Below, piece after piece: positions 11,901-24,100 of a stretch of DNA of 64,000 bases. Within the stretch, counting starts at the first letter, position 1; each line of letters starts with the position of its first letter. Origin of the DNA: Sarcocystis neurona (Eukaryota > Apicomplexa > Conoidasida > Eucoccidiorida > Sarcocystidae); assembly GCA_000727475.1 (NCBI GenBank), contig KL647288.1, positions 4,927,292 through 4,991,291 on the forward strand. The letters run 5' to 3'. The translations under genes and the position numbers were made by a program. The notes beneath the pieces were generated by a model. The model saw only the letters and a program-made list of their open reading frames with translations, did no database searches and was not told where the DNA came from.

Positions 11901-14900
11901 TCACGTGTGCAAGTTGGCCTCCCTCACTCCTGCGCATCCCGCAAGACTTTTTTCGGTCCCTTGTATAGGCGAATTTACAGTGTTCACGAGATTCTACTGC
12001 GTGCATGCTGGGCACGAAGAATATACATACGGATTTAAAATTGGACTTAATTTGTGCGATTACGCCCTGCCCGTCCCAAGAAGTCCAACGCGTCTGCATG
12101 CAGATGGAATAAGAGCTATCGAAACAAGGATTTAGTCAGATATACCAGCATCGGCAAAACTCACGTGCTCGGTGCCCAGTTGTGCATCCAACTGGCGTAA
12201 GTTTCTCTCACCGACGATTTACTGGCAGGTGCCACAAATGATCCCTTCCAGAGAACGAAAACGTCGCATAGCGCTTCTTCTTCTATTTTACAAGTTACAT
12301 CGACTCATCTATTTACAGAATTATAGTGCGTGTAACATACTGATCCCGCATAGTTGGCAGTCAGATCGAGAAGGACACCCTGTGGCTCTGACTCGCGTAA
12401 CTTTTAAGTACGGCTCATGTAGCTTCCACGAATCGCTCAGAGTACTCCGGATGTCTCTGCAAACTTTGGAAAACTAAGCTCATCACGTTGTGTAGACGAA
12501 TGTGTTAGAATTACCACCGGCGCGGACTTAGTCTTGCCTACGACGCCACCATGTGAAAGACGCAGGGATATGGAAGAAAGAGGGAACACACGCATTTGCA
12601 AAATATGTACCACCGTGCGTTGTATACGTGTACAGTGTGAACTCTGCGCACAGGCCGTCAAGCCTTTACTGGCTCGCATTTCATTCTTACTGGCACGCGT
12701 CACCTTAATGGTGCTGTCTAGCTGTAACCCATGGCGTACAGGTAAACGATATCCACTACTGAGGATCCTCAGGGTTTTACGTATGCTGCAACTCGTGCAT
12801 TTTTTGCAAATACAAATGCATAAATTGTGGCGTCATCAGGTATGTAGGCATCGACAGCACTGCGTAAACGTCATAAGCGGTGCGTTTTTACGGGGCTACG
12901 TGTAATGAGGGCTCTACAGAATCGACGACCTGTAGATGAATTTCAACTCGCACCCGCACTACGGGGATCTGCAGGACTCCACGATGTACGAGTTTAGACA
13001 GGTAAAAAACTTCTCACGTTATTTCCTGGCAAAATTTGCCTCCTGCTCACGAAAGAGACGTCTTCTAGCATGATGTCGCGCCTTGCCACCGACTCCGTAC
13101 TCAGTGGAGAGTGAGAATTACACGTTGTCTGGTGCAGCTGCCGTGTGGGTGGCACAGGTACGATGGAGCAAATCACTCCCTAGGCCTGCGTAGTGTACAT
13201 ATTTTGGACGGTCAGTGGGTCTTTCTGCCCTCCTCCCTCCTCTGAAAGGGATCTGTGAACGGTTGGTACCAACCTCGCGCACTACACTGTGGCAGTTTCC
13301 ATGTCGTCTGTCTTACTACAGCTGCGGCGTGTCAGACTTTACAGTGAAAACAGGAGTCGCAGAGCAATCACCAGGACAGCGAGATGTTTGAGATACAATA
13401 AAACGTTGCTGTGAAGGACAAATAGGTCATTATTAAGTCCACACTCCAACAGCACGCTTTCTGCACGCACAGCAGGTCACACCATTCCATGAGAGATGCG
13501 GCGACATGCACAGGACGGCGAAGACCCACAAGGGAAAACCGAAGCCACAATTCCCACGCTTGTGCGTGCGCGCCAGACCCCTGTTCTTGCTTTTGGTGCG
13601 CATCAACAAATGCGTTTTTGCACTCATTACTGGCTGCATGAACTGTAATTCGTCGCCGCAGGCAAAGTACTTGCCTGGTGAAAGAACGTAAATGCGTCAC
13701 CACCCGCTGTCCGCTGCCCAGATCCAATGCTTACGTGTACTACTCACGCTATACTCCCATGATGTGCAGTTCATTCCACAGGTGTGTAAAAGCTTTACAT
13801 ACAGACACAAATTAACCCTCGAGACACCACATAACCCCACGTCCACCCGTACACTATTAAACGTCGAGATCGTCGCTGCCGAGGAATGTACACGCGTATA
13901 CAGCTATTCGCACATCCGATCCTCTACGCAGCACACAGCCTAATGCGCACCTAGTTGAGATGCAAGGCATTCTGTTACGAATTGAAGGGCGCGACGAACA
14001 ACGAGTTACAACAACAATACGCACAAACACTCAGTACTAATATGGGCGATGTGCGTACGCCTTCGCGGAAGCGTACTTGCGTGATTCAAATTGTCCGTAG
14101 TTCTGTCCTGTACGCGAAAAAATGGCACGCCCACACGCGTACGACGTTCCTTTCATCCGATCGTGTGTCAGCGTGTGAACAGCTCGAGCCGAGAAAAGCG
14201 CGCGGAGCAGCACTTCATGTTCAATGTTCGCCGTGAGTCACAGACGCCACGGCCCTGCGCGAGCACACACCTCGACTAAGGCCTATAGTGTAAACATCCG
14301 AAGGCGATTTAAAAGTAACACAAGCCCGGTAGCCGCTGCAGCTCAATAAGGGGAACAGCGTTTGACAGCACCTCGTCGCATCAGAACCGCGCTCCCTGGG
14401 GATCCGTCTCCTCGTAGTCCGCTGGATGCCTGCTGTGTTCCTTGTAGCTTTCTTGTTGTATTGGTCGAAAAAAAACGGCAACAAGCAGAGCTGATTCTTC
14501 TGATTTGAAGGCACTCCACACTGCGACTTTCTCACAAAAGACAGAATAGTGGTAGGCGCACGGTGATAACGGATAAAGCAACGCCGGTGTCGTTTTTCTT
14601 ATCGCTTTATGAATGTCTCCAAGTGGCTGCCTTCGTCGCCGCGTGCAACAGACCCGGGCCGTTCTGCGTCGTCGCAGTCGTCCTGGTATCGAGTTACTTG
14701 AAGCCCTGCACCAAGAGGCCGCCATCTCTCTTACGTGAAGCCTTGCACCAAGAGGCCGCCGTCTCGCTTCGTAAATATTCTCGACAAAACATTTGCAACG
14801 CAGAAAACTGTTTGGTGCGTAGTGCCTACCTCTACACGAGACTTGGCGCCTTGGTTCATTTCCAGTGGTCCGCGACAGCTGTGCAGCGTATGTTCATCAC

Positions 14901-15530
14901 GATGTAAGGCGCGGAGACTAGAAGAAACTTCTCAGTCTTACTCTTACGGAGCTACGTATACCAGTCTCCTTTTAAACCAGATCTTAGGATTGATCCATGC
15001 CGGTAGCGCGTGCGCTTCCTGATCACGGGCAACCAACCTAATCTAGCCAAAACTGCCCAGCATTATTACCCAGCACATTTAGCTCCTCTGAACGGCAACA
15101 CTTGTACGCCTACATCTGTGAGTTGACACCTTTGTTGAGCGAAACATCCCTCTCATAAACGCATCACCTGCACGTGTGATTAAGACTTCTTTCCCCCGTA
15201 CAATAGAGGACAACTGGAACAACTTGAAGAGCTGCGTCATCTGGTCTCTGAGGCGCTTCACGCAGGATACAGTGTCCCTCGTCCACGCAGCGAAAGATGT
15301 TCGAAAGTGTACAATCTTGCGTGTCTGTTGTTTGGCACACCGCCTACAGGCGCTTCACCTCTTCCCTCCTGAACCCATGACTCTCTCGCCAAATGTGGAA
15401 AAATGTGGACGCCAACAGGTGCGGCGACCTGAATGTGCTGGCACTTAGGCTACGCAGAGGCTCCAAGCTTTACCATTCACAGTAATGATGCCGAAATTCA
15501 CATTCGCCCAGAAACAAGCCACCAGCGCGA
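9000..15530. other. Repeat-poor stretch with no supported gene
   Basis: CAG triplets thin out here and open frames are short (mostly 60-120 codons), without recognisable domains, signal peptides or phase-matched splice pairs. Visible structure is limited to a TATG/GATA-type microsatellite at about 11520-11570 and a 37-bp tandem duplication at 14694-14767. Small exons of a gene with long introns could be hidden here. Confidence 0.4.
14694..14767. repeat. 37-bp tandem duplication
   Basis: Two adjacent 37-bp units, 14694-14730 and 14731-14767, differ at four positions. No conserved coding frame covers them. Confidence 0.85.
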
Positions 15531-15535
15531 CTGTA

Positions 15536-17560
15536 CTAAAAATGTGTTACTCGAATTGAGTCAAAGAATTTGCCGCGAACTTCGGGGTCAGCTATCCTTC
15601 GAGCCATACTCGTGTCCTTAAAGCAGTTCCTCAGCGCATCTTCGACAGGATCAGTCGTGCTTTGTGGATAAAAGTCGTCTCCCTCCTTGAGACCCAATGC
15701 TGATGCTGTGTAAGTGTAGACGATAAATCTGGTTCGATAAGAAGGATAGTCGAGGCTTTTTTGGATATTTTTGCGGAAGACTAGACTTTTGACCTCAGCA
15801 GCAAATTGTGACCAGCTGCACACCAGGTCTCCTACAATTTCTCTTCGAATAAAATCGGAGGATATGCGGTGGAAAAAAAGCGTGAAGGGTGCCTCGGATA
15901 GCTTGCCACGTAAAACAGTACCTCCTGGTGCTGGTGCTGGTGGGGACGCTGACTTCCAGAAACCCCGTTCACGGGCAGCTCCCGAGCTCAGCAAAACTTT
16001 CACAGCAGGTGGCACCTCCAGAGGCCTCACGCCTGCGATAAACTCGAAAAGGGAAACCATTTCAATTAGGAGTGCACGCGAACAATAGTTGGAAAGCGTC
16101 GGGCACTCCTGCGCCCACATTATAAAGAGACGCTCAGGAGGAGTCAGGTTAAGGCCGTCTGTGAATCGCGCTGTCACGTGTGCAAAAAATGCAAACTCCT
16201 CGGCACCAGCGCTGGTACTCAGCAACTCCATTAGGGCACCAGCTCGAAGTGCTTTTAGTATACGTTGCTCGCAAATTAACACTGCATGCAGGACTTCCGT
16301 ACTTAATGTCTCTCTAATTAGCTGGTCCCAGCGAGCCAGAACGCCAGTACTAGTATCAGGGTAGGCCCCCTCCCGCTTCCGAGTTTGCTGTGGTTCCTCT
16401 GACCTCCGAGGCTCTTCTGTAGGCAGCGGCGGCAACTCTCGCTGCGCGCGTCGACTGTCCTTTGTAGCCTCGGTGACTGTGCTTGCGCTTCCTTGCAGTG
16501 CCTTTGTCTGGCTGGAGACCGCAGCAGTGCTTCCACTAACGGAGAGCTTTTCCGCGGCACGTGTGCCATGTGCAGGTTTCCGCATTTTGCCTTTCAAGAA
16601 AAACGGGCAACGCGCCAGAATCCCACGAGATTCTGTCTTGCGGTCTACGTGGGTGGTTGTCGTCAGTGGTGTTTCGTTCAAGAGGGCATCAATAACTTCG
16701 TACGAGAGACCTGAAGGACCTGGTGCTTTCGCTGGTTGCTTTGCAGAATCGTGCGCAAGATCGGGCGGCGGCGACAGGGTCCGACGCAGGCTGTCTTTTG
16801 AACGTGACCTCCAGGAGCTCGGCAGTGTCACGCTGAGGCTTCTCTCGACAGAAACTCTTCTTCTTTCAGTGGAACCTCCTTGCCTGCACGTCCCTGCCAG
16901 CGTCCTATAGCCGATGGGTTCTACAAATCGTTCATACGGTGGACTCCACCAATATTCACAATCGGACTCTATCTCTGCTCTCAACCAGTCAAAATCCTCA
17001 AAAGTCGGTTGCTTCGTGGGGAGAGTGGAGGTAGCTGCAGACGAGTGCGAATGAGATGAAGCTGGGTCAGCGCCACCTAGTCGTGTTGGACTGCCCTCAT
17101 TTCCGCGTCGTGAACTCAGTCCAGTCGACGGTTTTGGCGTATCGTATACGTTGGTCCCCAACGGTGGACAGTCGCAACCCAAAGAGTGGCATGGCATCAT
17201 CGGGCTAGCATAAGTCTTCGGGAAGTCGTAATGCGAACATTGAACGTCCTCTTTGTTGACAATTTCGTGTCTTTGCTGCGTGGCTACTCTGCGAGGTACT
17301 GCATACACGCCTTCCGGCAAGGCTTGGGGAAAGGGTGCTGGATAGGTAGACAAAGGTTGTGGGTTAGAGTAGGTAGAGCTACTTCCTGTAGGTCTTTGTT
17401 CTACTTCGTCCGCCTTACTGGAGTATTCCACAGGAGCTTCGGGAACACCAGAAGCTGCGTCGAATACGTCCCCAGCAGCCTCAACGCGCCGAAACAAACT
17501 GGAGGAAGACGCTATTGTTACAAGCAGAAGCCACGGACGCCTCCCATTAAACTCCCTCAT
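15536..17560 (-). CDS. Putative secreted protein of unknown function, single exon
   Basis: This is a long intron-free minus-strand frame ending at TAG (15536-15538). From the ATG at 17560 it gives 674 residues. That start is chosen because it creates a short basic stretch, then a hydrophobic core (about residues 10-21), then a Val-Glu-Ala site before Ala-Gly-Asp, as in a cleavable signal peptide. The first in-frame ATG is nine codons upstream at 17587; the frame stays open to about 18082 without another ATG, so an upstream exon is possible. Residues about 25-400 are polar, Ser/Thr/Pro-rich and probably disordered. Residues about 403-674 look like a compact alpha-helical domain with hydrophobic heptads and an aromatic-rich C-terminal part. 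I recognise no family. In coccidia such proteins often go to rhoptries, dense granules or the vacuole, but nothing here proves that. Confidence 0.6.
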   Translation of the reverse strand: MREFNGRRPWLLLVTIASSSSLFRRVEAAGDVFDAASGVPEAPVEYSSKADEVEQRPTGSSSTYSNPQPLSTYPAPFPQALPEGVYAVPRRVATQQRHEIVNKEDVQCSHYDFPKTYASPMMPCHSLGCDCPPLGTNVYDTPKPSTGLSSRRGNEGSPTRLGGADPASSHSHSSAATSTLPTKQPTFEDFDWLRAEIESDCEYWWSPPYERFVEPIGYRTLAGTCRQGGSTERRRVSVERSLSVTLPSSWRSRSKDSLRRTLSPPPDLAHDSAKQPAKAPGPSGLSYEVIDALLNETPLTTTTHVDRKTESRGILARCPFFLKGKMRKPAHGTRAAEKLSVSGSTAAVSSQTKALQGSASTVTEATKDSRRAQRELPPLPTEEPRRSEEPQQTRKREGAYPDTSTGVLARWDQLIRETLSTEVLHAVLICEQRILKALRAGALMELLSTSAGAEEFAFFAHVTARFTDGLNLTPPERLFIMWAQECPTLSNYCSRALLIEMVSLFEFIAGVRPLEVPPAVKVLLSSGAARERGFWKSASPPAPAPGGTVLRGKLSEAPFTLFFHRISSDFIRREIVGDLVCSWSQFAAEVKSLVFRKNIQKSLDYPSYRTRFIVYTYTASALGLKEGDDFYPQSTTDPVEDALRNCFKDTSMARRIADPEVRGKFFDSIRVTHF

Positions 17561-18973
17561 TTTGCCTGTATTGCAGCGAATTGGCATGACGGCACAGCAC
17601 GCGAAGTGATTCAATGCGACTGCTGCTTTTCCTCCACCGTAGCGGCAGGCTGCAAAGGTGAGACGAGACGCCGACGCAGTCACTTCACACGAGAGAAAAT
17701 TACCGAGATGGTGCCTCTTACAAGGGTACCTGCAGATGCTTGAAGTTAACGCGCCTGGAGAAATATGCTCGACTGTTAGAAATTGAGGAGGTAAACCCCT
17801 ATAAGTGAGATACGCGTTTATTAGTGACCACCTCAGATGCTGGCTCAGCACACGCTCATCTTCGTGTCGCTCAGCATCCTCCGCAGCAGGGTCGTTGAGC
17901 GAGACTCGAAAGTCTAGACGCTGCACGGAAAATGCGACGAGCCTGGGGCAGCAGGCAAGGTACAGGGGCCCAGCAACTGCGCGAGAGTCGGCGGCGCTAG
18001 TGCAGGTTAGCGGCAGTGGTTCACTGTGAAGCTCCCCATATTTGAGGCGGAGAGCCAGGCAGAGCCATCCCGTGAGATACACTGACGTCTTCGGGCGGAC
18101 AGTCCTCTATCTGTCTGTAATGACTCTACTAGAATTTCCTGCTGAGCAAAGGAAGACATTCTTCTCCGTAAACGTTCATCCAGGAGACGTGTTCCCAGCA
18201 GCGCAGGATTTCGCTTTCTAATACGTCCCCCTGGAAAACCTAGTCGATCGGCAGTACCGTTACACAGATAATGGGGCCGCGCGTGGCCTTTTAACACAGC
18301 CAACAGCTGGTGCTGCTTCTTTCTATGAGGACGGAAGAGAAAAAAACTTGTGCGCGGGTGCCGAACCTCCACACGGACTGATCATGCATTGCGATGTTAT
18401 CTTCCGTATCCAGAAGGAAGGCACTAACGGATTTTAGAGAGGAGGGGACAAATGGGGGTGACAATGCGATGGTAATTCCACAGCGCTACCACTGACGTAT
18501 CAAAACACGAGACGCCCTCTCAAGCTGCAGTGCTGAAGCGTATACGTACAAACATGCCCTGCACTTAAATCAGGGGGTGCAATTCTCCTTTTCCGGATCC
18601 AGCTCGACGGCTTCTGCAGTGGCTGATTGTAAGTGAAGCTACACTTTGAGCGCCTGTGACGTTTTTTCGCAAACTACTAACTTCTCAGGGCATGTATACG
18701 CTTAAACGGTAACCTACGCGGATACTGCGGGCTCTGCGCAAACGTGAGCCAGTCCACAACCGTCTTCCTACCTTCCGTACGTGAGCCCGCTAATAATGCA
18801 GGAAGTCAGCCGCTTGTACGACTCTAGTGAGTGTTCACCCCCCAAAAATGTCTTACGTGGAATTGGTGCGGCAACGCTTAACGCACACTACTTGAAAGGT
18901 GCAACGCACACTACGGCAGACATATCTTCCGTGTGGATAGAACCAGCGGAACATAAAACCCCCCGTCTGTTCC

Positions 18974-19002
18974 GCATACGTTTGCATACTGCAAACGTAT
19001 GC
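18974..19002. repeat. 13-bp perfect inverted repeat with 3-nt spacer
   Basis: Bases 18974-18986 are the exact reverse complement of 18990-19002, with a three-base spacer. A cruciform or RNA hairpin could form. It lies outside any supported coding region. Confidence 0.9.
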
Positions 19003-20616
19003 ATACGTCGCTGTGTTTGTTTACCAACCCCTCTATAGGCTTTTTCTGTGTACAGCTCTGCCACTGTGCGGACCGATGATATTCCGTGAACGGCATACAC
19101 GCTAGTATGTACTGAAGGGGTTTCGCGCCTAAACGCATACACAGTATGAGCGCTTGAAGACTCCCCAGCGTCTAGTGTGTTCTATGATTTCAGAATGTTT
19201 GCCCATCCACGTGTGCCTGCCGACTTGCATGTCAACACGGTTCATACACACATCTACAGTCCCGTATTGTTGACAGCGCACGTACGCGTTCATGTGTCCG
19301 CCCGGGCCAGTAGAGCCGGGCACATGGCAACCGCAGCTGATCCAGATTTGTGCCCGACCTCGGACAGTCGTGTGTGACCAAAGTGGGCGAACAATGCAGT
19401 ATACGATACAGCGACTTACCGCATAGAAAGTAGGCCCACCTGTTTCGGCTTGCGCGGCATCGTACCCTTACCAAATATCTACAGACAAAGCAAATGAGGC
19501 CCTCTCTGCCCCGGTTGCCATACTTGAAACTTCATTGAACCTTCTCAAACTTGGCAACAAGGCATGACGTCAAAAACAGCAGCTTCTTCACAACGTCTCA
19601 AACATACATAAGCATTCACGTCCCCTCTAAGCATTGTAAATAAAGGACGTTTACGTGCAACTTTCCACTTTACGTACGTAATGCTTGTCCTGCGCAGAAA
19701 CGCAGAAACTCGTTTGCACACATAGTGGACGTTCCGGTTTACTTTCGTTGAGTTGTGCCTCAAGGGCAGCTGGGACACGTGAAATTTCGAATCACTTCCT
19801 TTAACAGATATTCTGTTCTGCAAAAGGCCCCCATATGTGCTAGGCCTCAACAACACGGAGACGGTCGAAATGCATAAGTCTGATATGGGGACTGAAATAA
19901 ATAGCTCTACTGGTGACCCTTACGCGTGTGGTGCATGACTGAAGCCACCTTGCAACGGCATGCATTCGGGGGAAGCCGCTCGATGTAGATTTACTACTGG
20001 GAGGGGCGACGGGATGTACACTTCATGCGTCGCCTAACGTCCCCCGTACTTTGGGCACAACATAAAACATGAAGTTGTCGACAGCCCGCCAGATAACTCC
20101 CACTCGAGCGTGACCAACTGAGAGCCACAACAACAATTGTTCGATGGTTGCAAAAGTCGCAGCGAAGCTGACGGCGTGTGATGTCCGCTTCAGAAGTTAC
20201 CTCCAACGTCGACAGCGACAACAGCGGAACGGATGCGCGCCAAGAAAAGCATGAGGGAGTCGGCTCAGTGGCGGCTGCGCTGCAGCTGAAGTGCTCCAAG
20301 CTCTTGCAATTACAGCACCCACTGTACACGTGGACCGTAGTGCGGACGATGTGTACACAAAAATTGTTCAATTTATTCTTCTATCCGGGCAACGAACGAC
20401 GACTGACCCTGCCCATTCACCACGTGTAAAATTAGCAAAACACCATCCGACGTGACCACGCGTTCTCTTTATTCGAGAACGAAAGCGTGCCAAAAGGGAT
20501 GCGCAGAACAAGAATGCGCTCGAGTTCGCATGTGCCACAGCACGTGTCTGGCCTGAAGTACGCGTCTTCAGTTGATGCTCAAATGGATTTGCCACGTGCT
20601 CACGCTTTAAGCAAAA

Positions 20617-20857
20617 CATTTAAGACCTTCAACGATAGAAAGATACGGCGTAAATGGCGACAGCGAGGCACTGGTGAACTCGTTCTGCGAAATGGCGTAA
20701 CATACACGCACCCCCCCCAGTTAAACGATAAGCACGACATTTAAGACTTCCCACGGTAGGAAAGCACCGCCTGGCGACAGCGAGGCATCTGTAATTTCAC
20801 GCTGAGAAAGGAGGTAACACACATGCACCCCCCAATAGAGCGAACAGAGCTAATCCC
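20617..20857. repeat. Diverged 121-bp tandem duplication
   Basis: Two units beginning at 20617 and 20738 share ordered blocks: a CATTTAAGAC start, a GGCGACAGCGAGGCA core, and a run of six to eight C residues before the end. Small indels and substitutions separate them, so the duplication is not recent. Confidence 0.75.
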
Positions 20858-20952
20858 CTGTTACTCAGGCACGTCAGCTTCAACCGGTGTGCACATACTA
20901 GCTTGTGCACGGGCGCCTTACGTTACGCCGTACGTGTGAAAAGCGGTCGCCG

Positions 20953-21168
20953 CTTATCCTCTCCTAACACATTGTCAACGCGCGTGTATGCGTTTCTAAA
21001 TGTGAAACCAAACACGACCTCCTTTTCATCTCTCTTCCCACAGGTCCCCCCCCTTATCCCCTCCTTATACACTGAGGTGCAGCACACATGTATGCGGTTT
21101 TCTGAATGCGTTTCTGAATGTAGGACCAAGCTTGGAGTCCCTGTCATCTCTCTTCCTACAGGTCCCCG
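20953..21168. repeat. Diverged tandem duplication of about 100-118 bp, each copy ending in an acceptor-like tract
   Basis: Units start at 20953 and 21053. Each ends with a pyrimidine tract and ACAG followed by GTCCCC (about 21030-21049 and 21148-21168). The second unit carries an extra internal repeat that lengthens it by about 18 bp. Confidence 0.75.
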
Positions 21169-24100
21169 TGTGCGAGCAGGAGCGCCGGATACATACAGAA
21201 CTCGATAGATTTTGGTGCACAATACGGCTGACACTAGATGTAGGTCAGCTGCAAGTAGAAATGTGGGCGCAGATACTTACAGCCCCCAAAAAAGGTGAAA
21301 GCAACTACCGGGGCGTCGACTTGCATGATGCAGGTCAAACGTGTGTCAAGAGCGTCGGGCGCAGAGGCGGGCCATTGCGGAACACGTATCCCTATACCTT
21401 CCTGATACGCACACGCGTGACGTTGCACTCCAACGACATGTCAAACTGCTTCGTATCTTGTGTGCGACCCCATGGGTTGGACATGCATGTTTGTCGGCCG
21501 CTTTATTTTGGACGGTAGTCGACACGACAGTATTAAAGGTTTTCTGCGCTGGTGGCTTTCTCTACTCTGGGAGCACAACTTCGCTGCTGCAGGGAAAGCC
21601 GGCCCTTTTCACGTGTGATCGTATGGCGTAGCTCTTTCTCCGCTAGTCGAAACTTTCAATTGCCAGCACTACCAGCAAATTGTGCTCAAAGGCTCAGCAG
21701 CAAGCACCAAACAATGAAGGCGCAACATACTGTCTGCCTCCTACTCCCGTAAGTGTGTATATATATAGAAGGCGAGGCACCGGCCCCACAAAATTGGGCA
21801 CAACTGCCGAAGAGAGCCATTCAGTAGCAACACGCGTAAAGCGTAAGTGACCCCGCTGGTACGCGTAGCCCCGAGTGAATCAAAGCGTCGGTCACGGCTG
21901 AGCTGTGTCACTCGCCTTCCCAGCTGCACGCTTTAGAGAATGTAGGGCCGCCGCATCCCACTGCAAGCTTGGAATCTCTCAGAAACGTCGGGTGGAAATG
22001 CAAATTCTGGACCTGTACCAACAGCAGAGAGTGCACGACAGTCTGAGAATGGAAATCCGGAGTGATGCTAACCCCAAACGGACCGGTGACACCCACGGTG
22101 CGTGGAATTTAGCCGACGCGAGCGAGACTGTCACTTCGCCGAGAGTGACTGCACTTTCTCTGCTCGCACAAAGCTAATAGCAGATCCAATGCCAGCCGCC
22201 AAATGCAGCAGCAGCAGTAGTCTGTCGCCACAGCGACGCAGCCGCAGACGAGTCACATACATATCCGCAAACAACCTCTCCTAGATCCGCGAACAATTTC
22301 AGCCAGGTCTCGAAGCTTGGCATGCGCGTCCTAGCTTCGGCTCCGCGAATTCTTTGGAAATCCTCTCTTCTCATTGGACAGCCACGAAAGTGGCTCTCCG
22401 TATGCGACACTAGAAGACGGCGCAGGTCTTCACCCTTCTTTCAGCTGCTGCAATGCGCAGCTTCACGTCCCTCGCAATGTGTGGCTGCCGCCGTCAAGGG
22501 ACAAGCTGAGTTGTCAGGCAGATATCGGCAAAAGTTTCTGCCACGTGCAGTACGTCTCTCCCTCGCAAACGCGTTGCTTCTACGCAGGCAAAAGTCACTT
22601 TGTCAAATCATTTCCCTCATTACCTGTGTCAGGGAGCGCCCCGCTGACGTGCAAATTTTTTTGGTTGAGGCAGGCCGCAAATGTTTTAGCGCGTTTAATG
22701 AATTGAAAAATCACTTCAGCAGGACACCCCGTGCATAAGGGAAACATGACCGATTCTGGCCCGCAGAAAGATTCTACCGTTGTGTTTGTCGGACATCCGC
22801 TACAACGGCTTTTGAGGACGCAGTCGGGTTCTTTTGCTCGTGCAGCGTTGAAAATTCGTTGGTTTCACTTCCGCGTGACACGCGGCGCTACGCGCGTCTG
22901 TCGCGCTTCTGTTGATAAAAGCAGTGGTACCTCAAATGTATTGTACACACCACCAAACTGTTTTAAGATGCTGAATTGGCCTTCTTACTCGTTCATTAAC
23001 GTTTGCTGAGCTCTGCTCTTCGCTAAACAGCTAAGAAGTTGCAGTTTCTGCATTGCTTCCTGTGGATGCATCACAGCTTCCTTTGTTATGACATCACCAC
23101 AGAAAAAATCGCTGAGTACCCCTCCCACCGCGCAGATAAAAATTTTCACCTACCTACCTGGATTGAACCGCAGCTTCGCGCCCATGTAGAGAGAGATAGA
23201 AGGGTGGTAGGCGCCGCTGCCAATCTCTTTTTGAAATGCCCGTCCCAGTCTGCACGAGAAAAGCGATTCAACAGCCGCCGTTCAGTACGCAGTATCTTTC
23301 CTCATATCGCCTCAGCGGACTTCACAAGATGCACGGGGCCTACGCAGACACTACGCAGCCACAAACCAAGCACACGTAAGGACGCTCATCTACGGGCAGT
23401 CAGCGAAGTACCGAGAGCACTGAAAGCACCTCAGCAGCTCGTGTAAGTACTGTTTTCAGGTCACGCATACCACAGGATTTCAAATATTTCTGCCGCTGCT
23501 GGTTACGAAATACAAAACATTCCTCTTCTATGCTCTGCTCGACTCTTCAAATGCCCCGGTGCACAGGCTGTAAAATAAAGTTGGCTACCGAATTTGAAAG
23601 CAGTCACGAAAGCCCCCCCGACACTCCTCTACTGCTGAGTCCTTTAAACGTCGCGTCCTTTCACAACAGTCAGCGTCTGTATCTCACCAGCAGCACGTAC
23701 TGCCTTGAGTGAAGCCAATGACACGAGGAGGACGGAGAGCACCTCGGTGCTGAGGAGCCTCGCGAACGGCAGTGTGTACACGTGTGCTGCCTACAAACGT
23801 CTAGGCACCTATACAACCTACGATGGTGCGTAATACCTTTCAAAACGATGACACAGAAATACGCGTAGGCATTCGTGATCGAAAAGGACGCGGAACGCCA
23901 CTTTGCTTGCTGTGAACCGTTTGTGCAGAGTGAAGAAATTGCGACTTCCTCGCACCTCTACAGAGGTTCGCTTGTTCACAGTAGGAGGGCCTTGTCAAGC
24001 ACAAGGACGCTACGCCGTGTCTGGCTCGCTTCGTGGCGGTGCACTCACGACCACACCACGCTACGGACGCTGCCGCTGCGAAGACTCATAGTCCTTAAAC

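Noticed and set aside
17590..18082. Extension of the secreted-protein frame by 165-174 codons upstream
   Set aside because: No ATG occurs in the extension and a signal-peptide start is available downstream. It could be an upstream exon but is not supported as continuous coding sequence.
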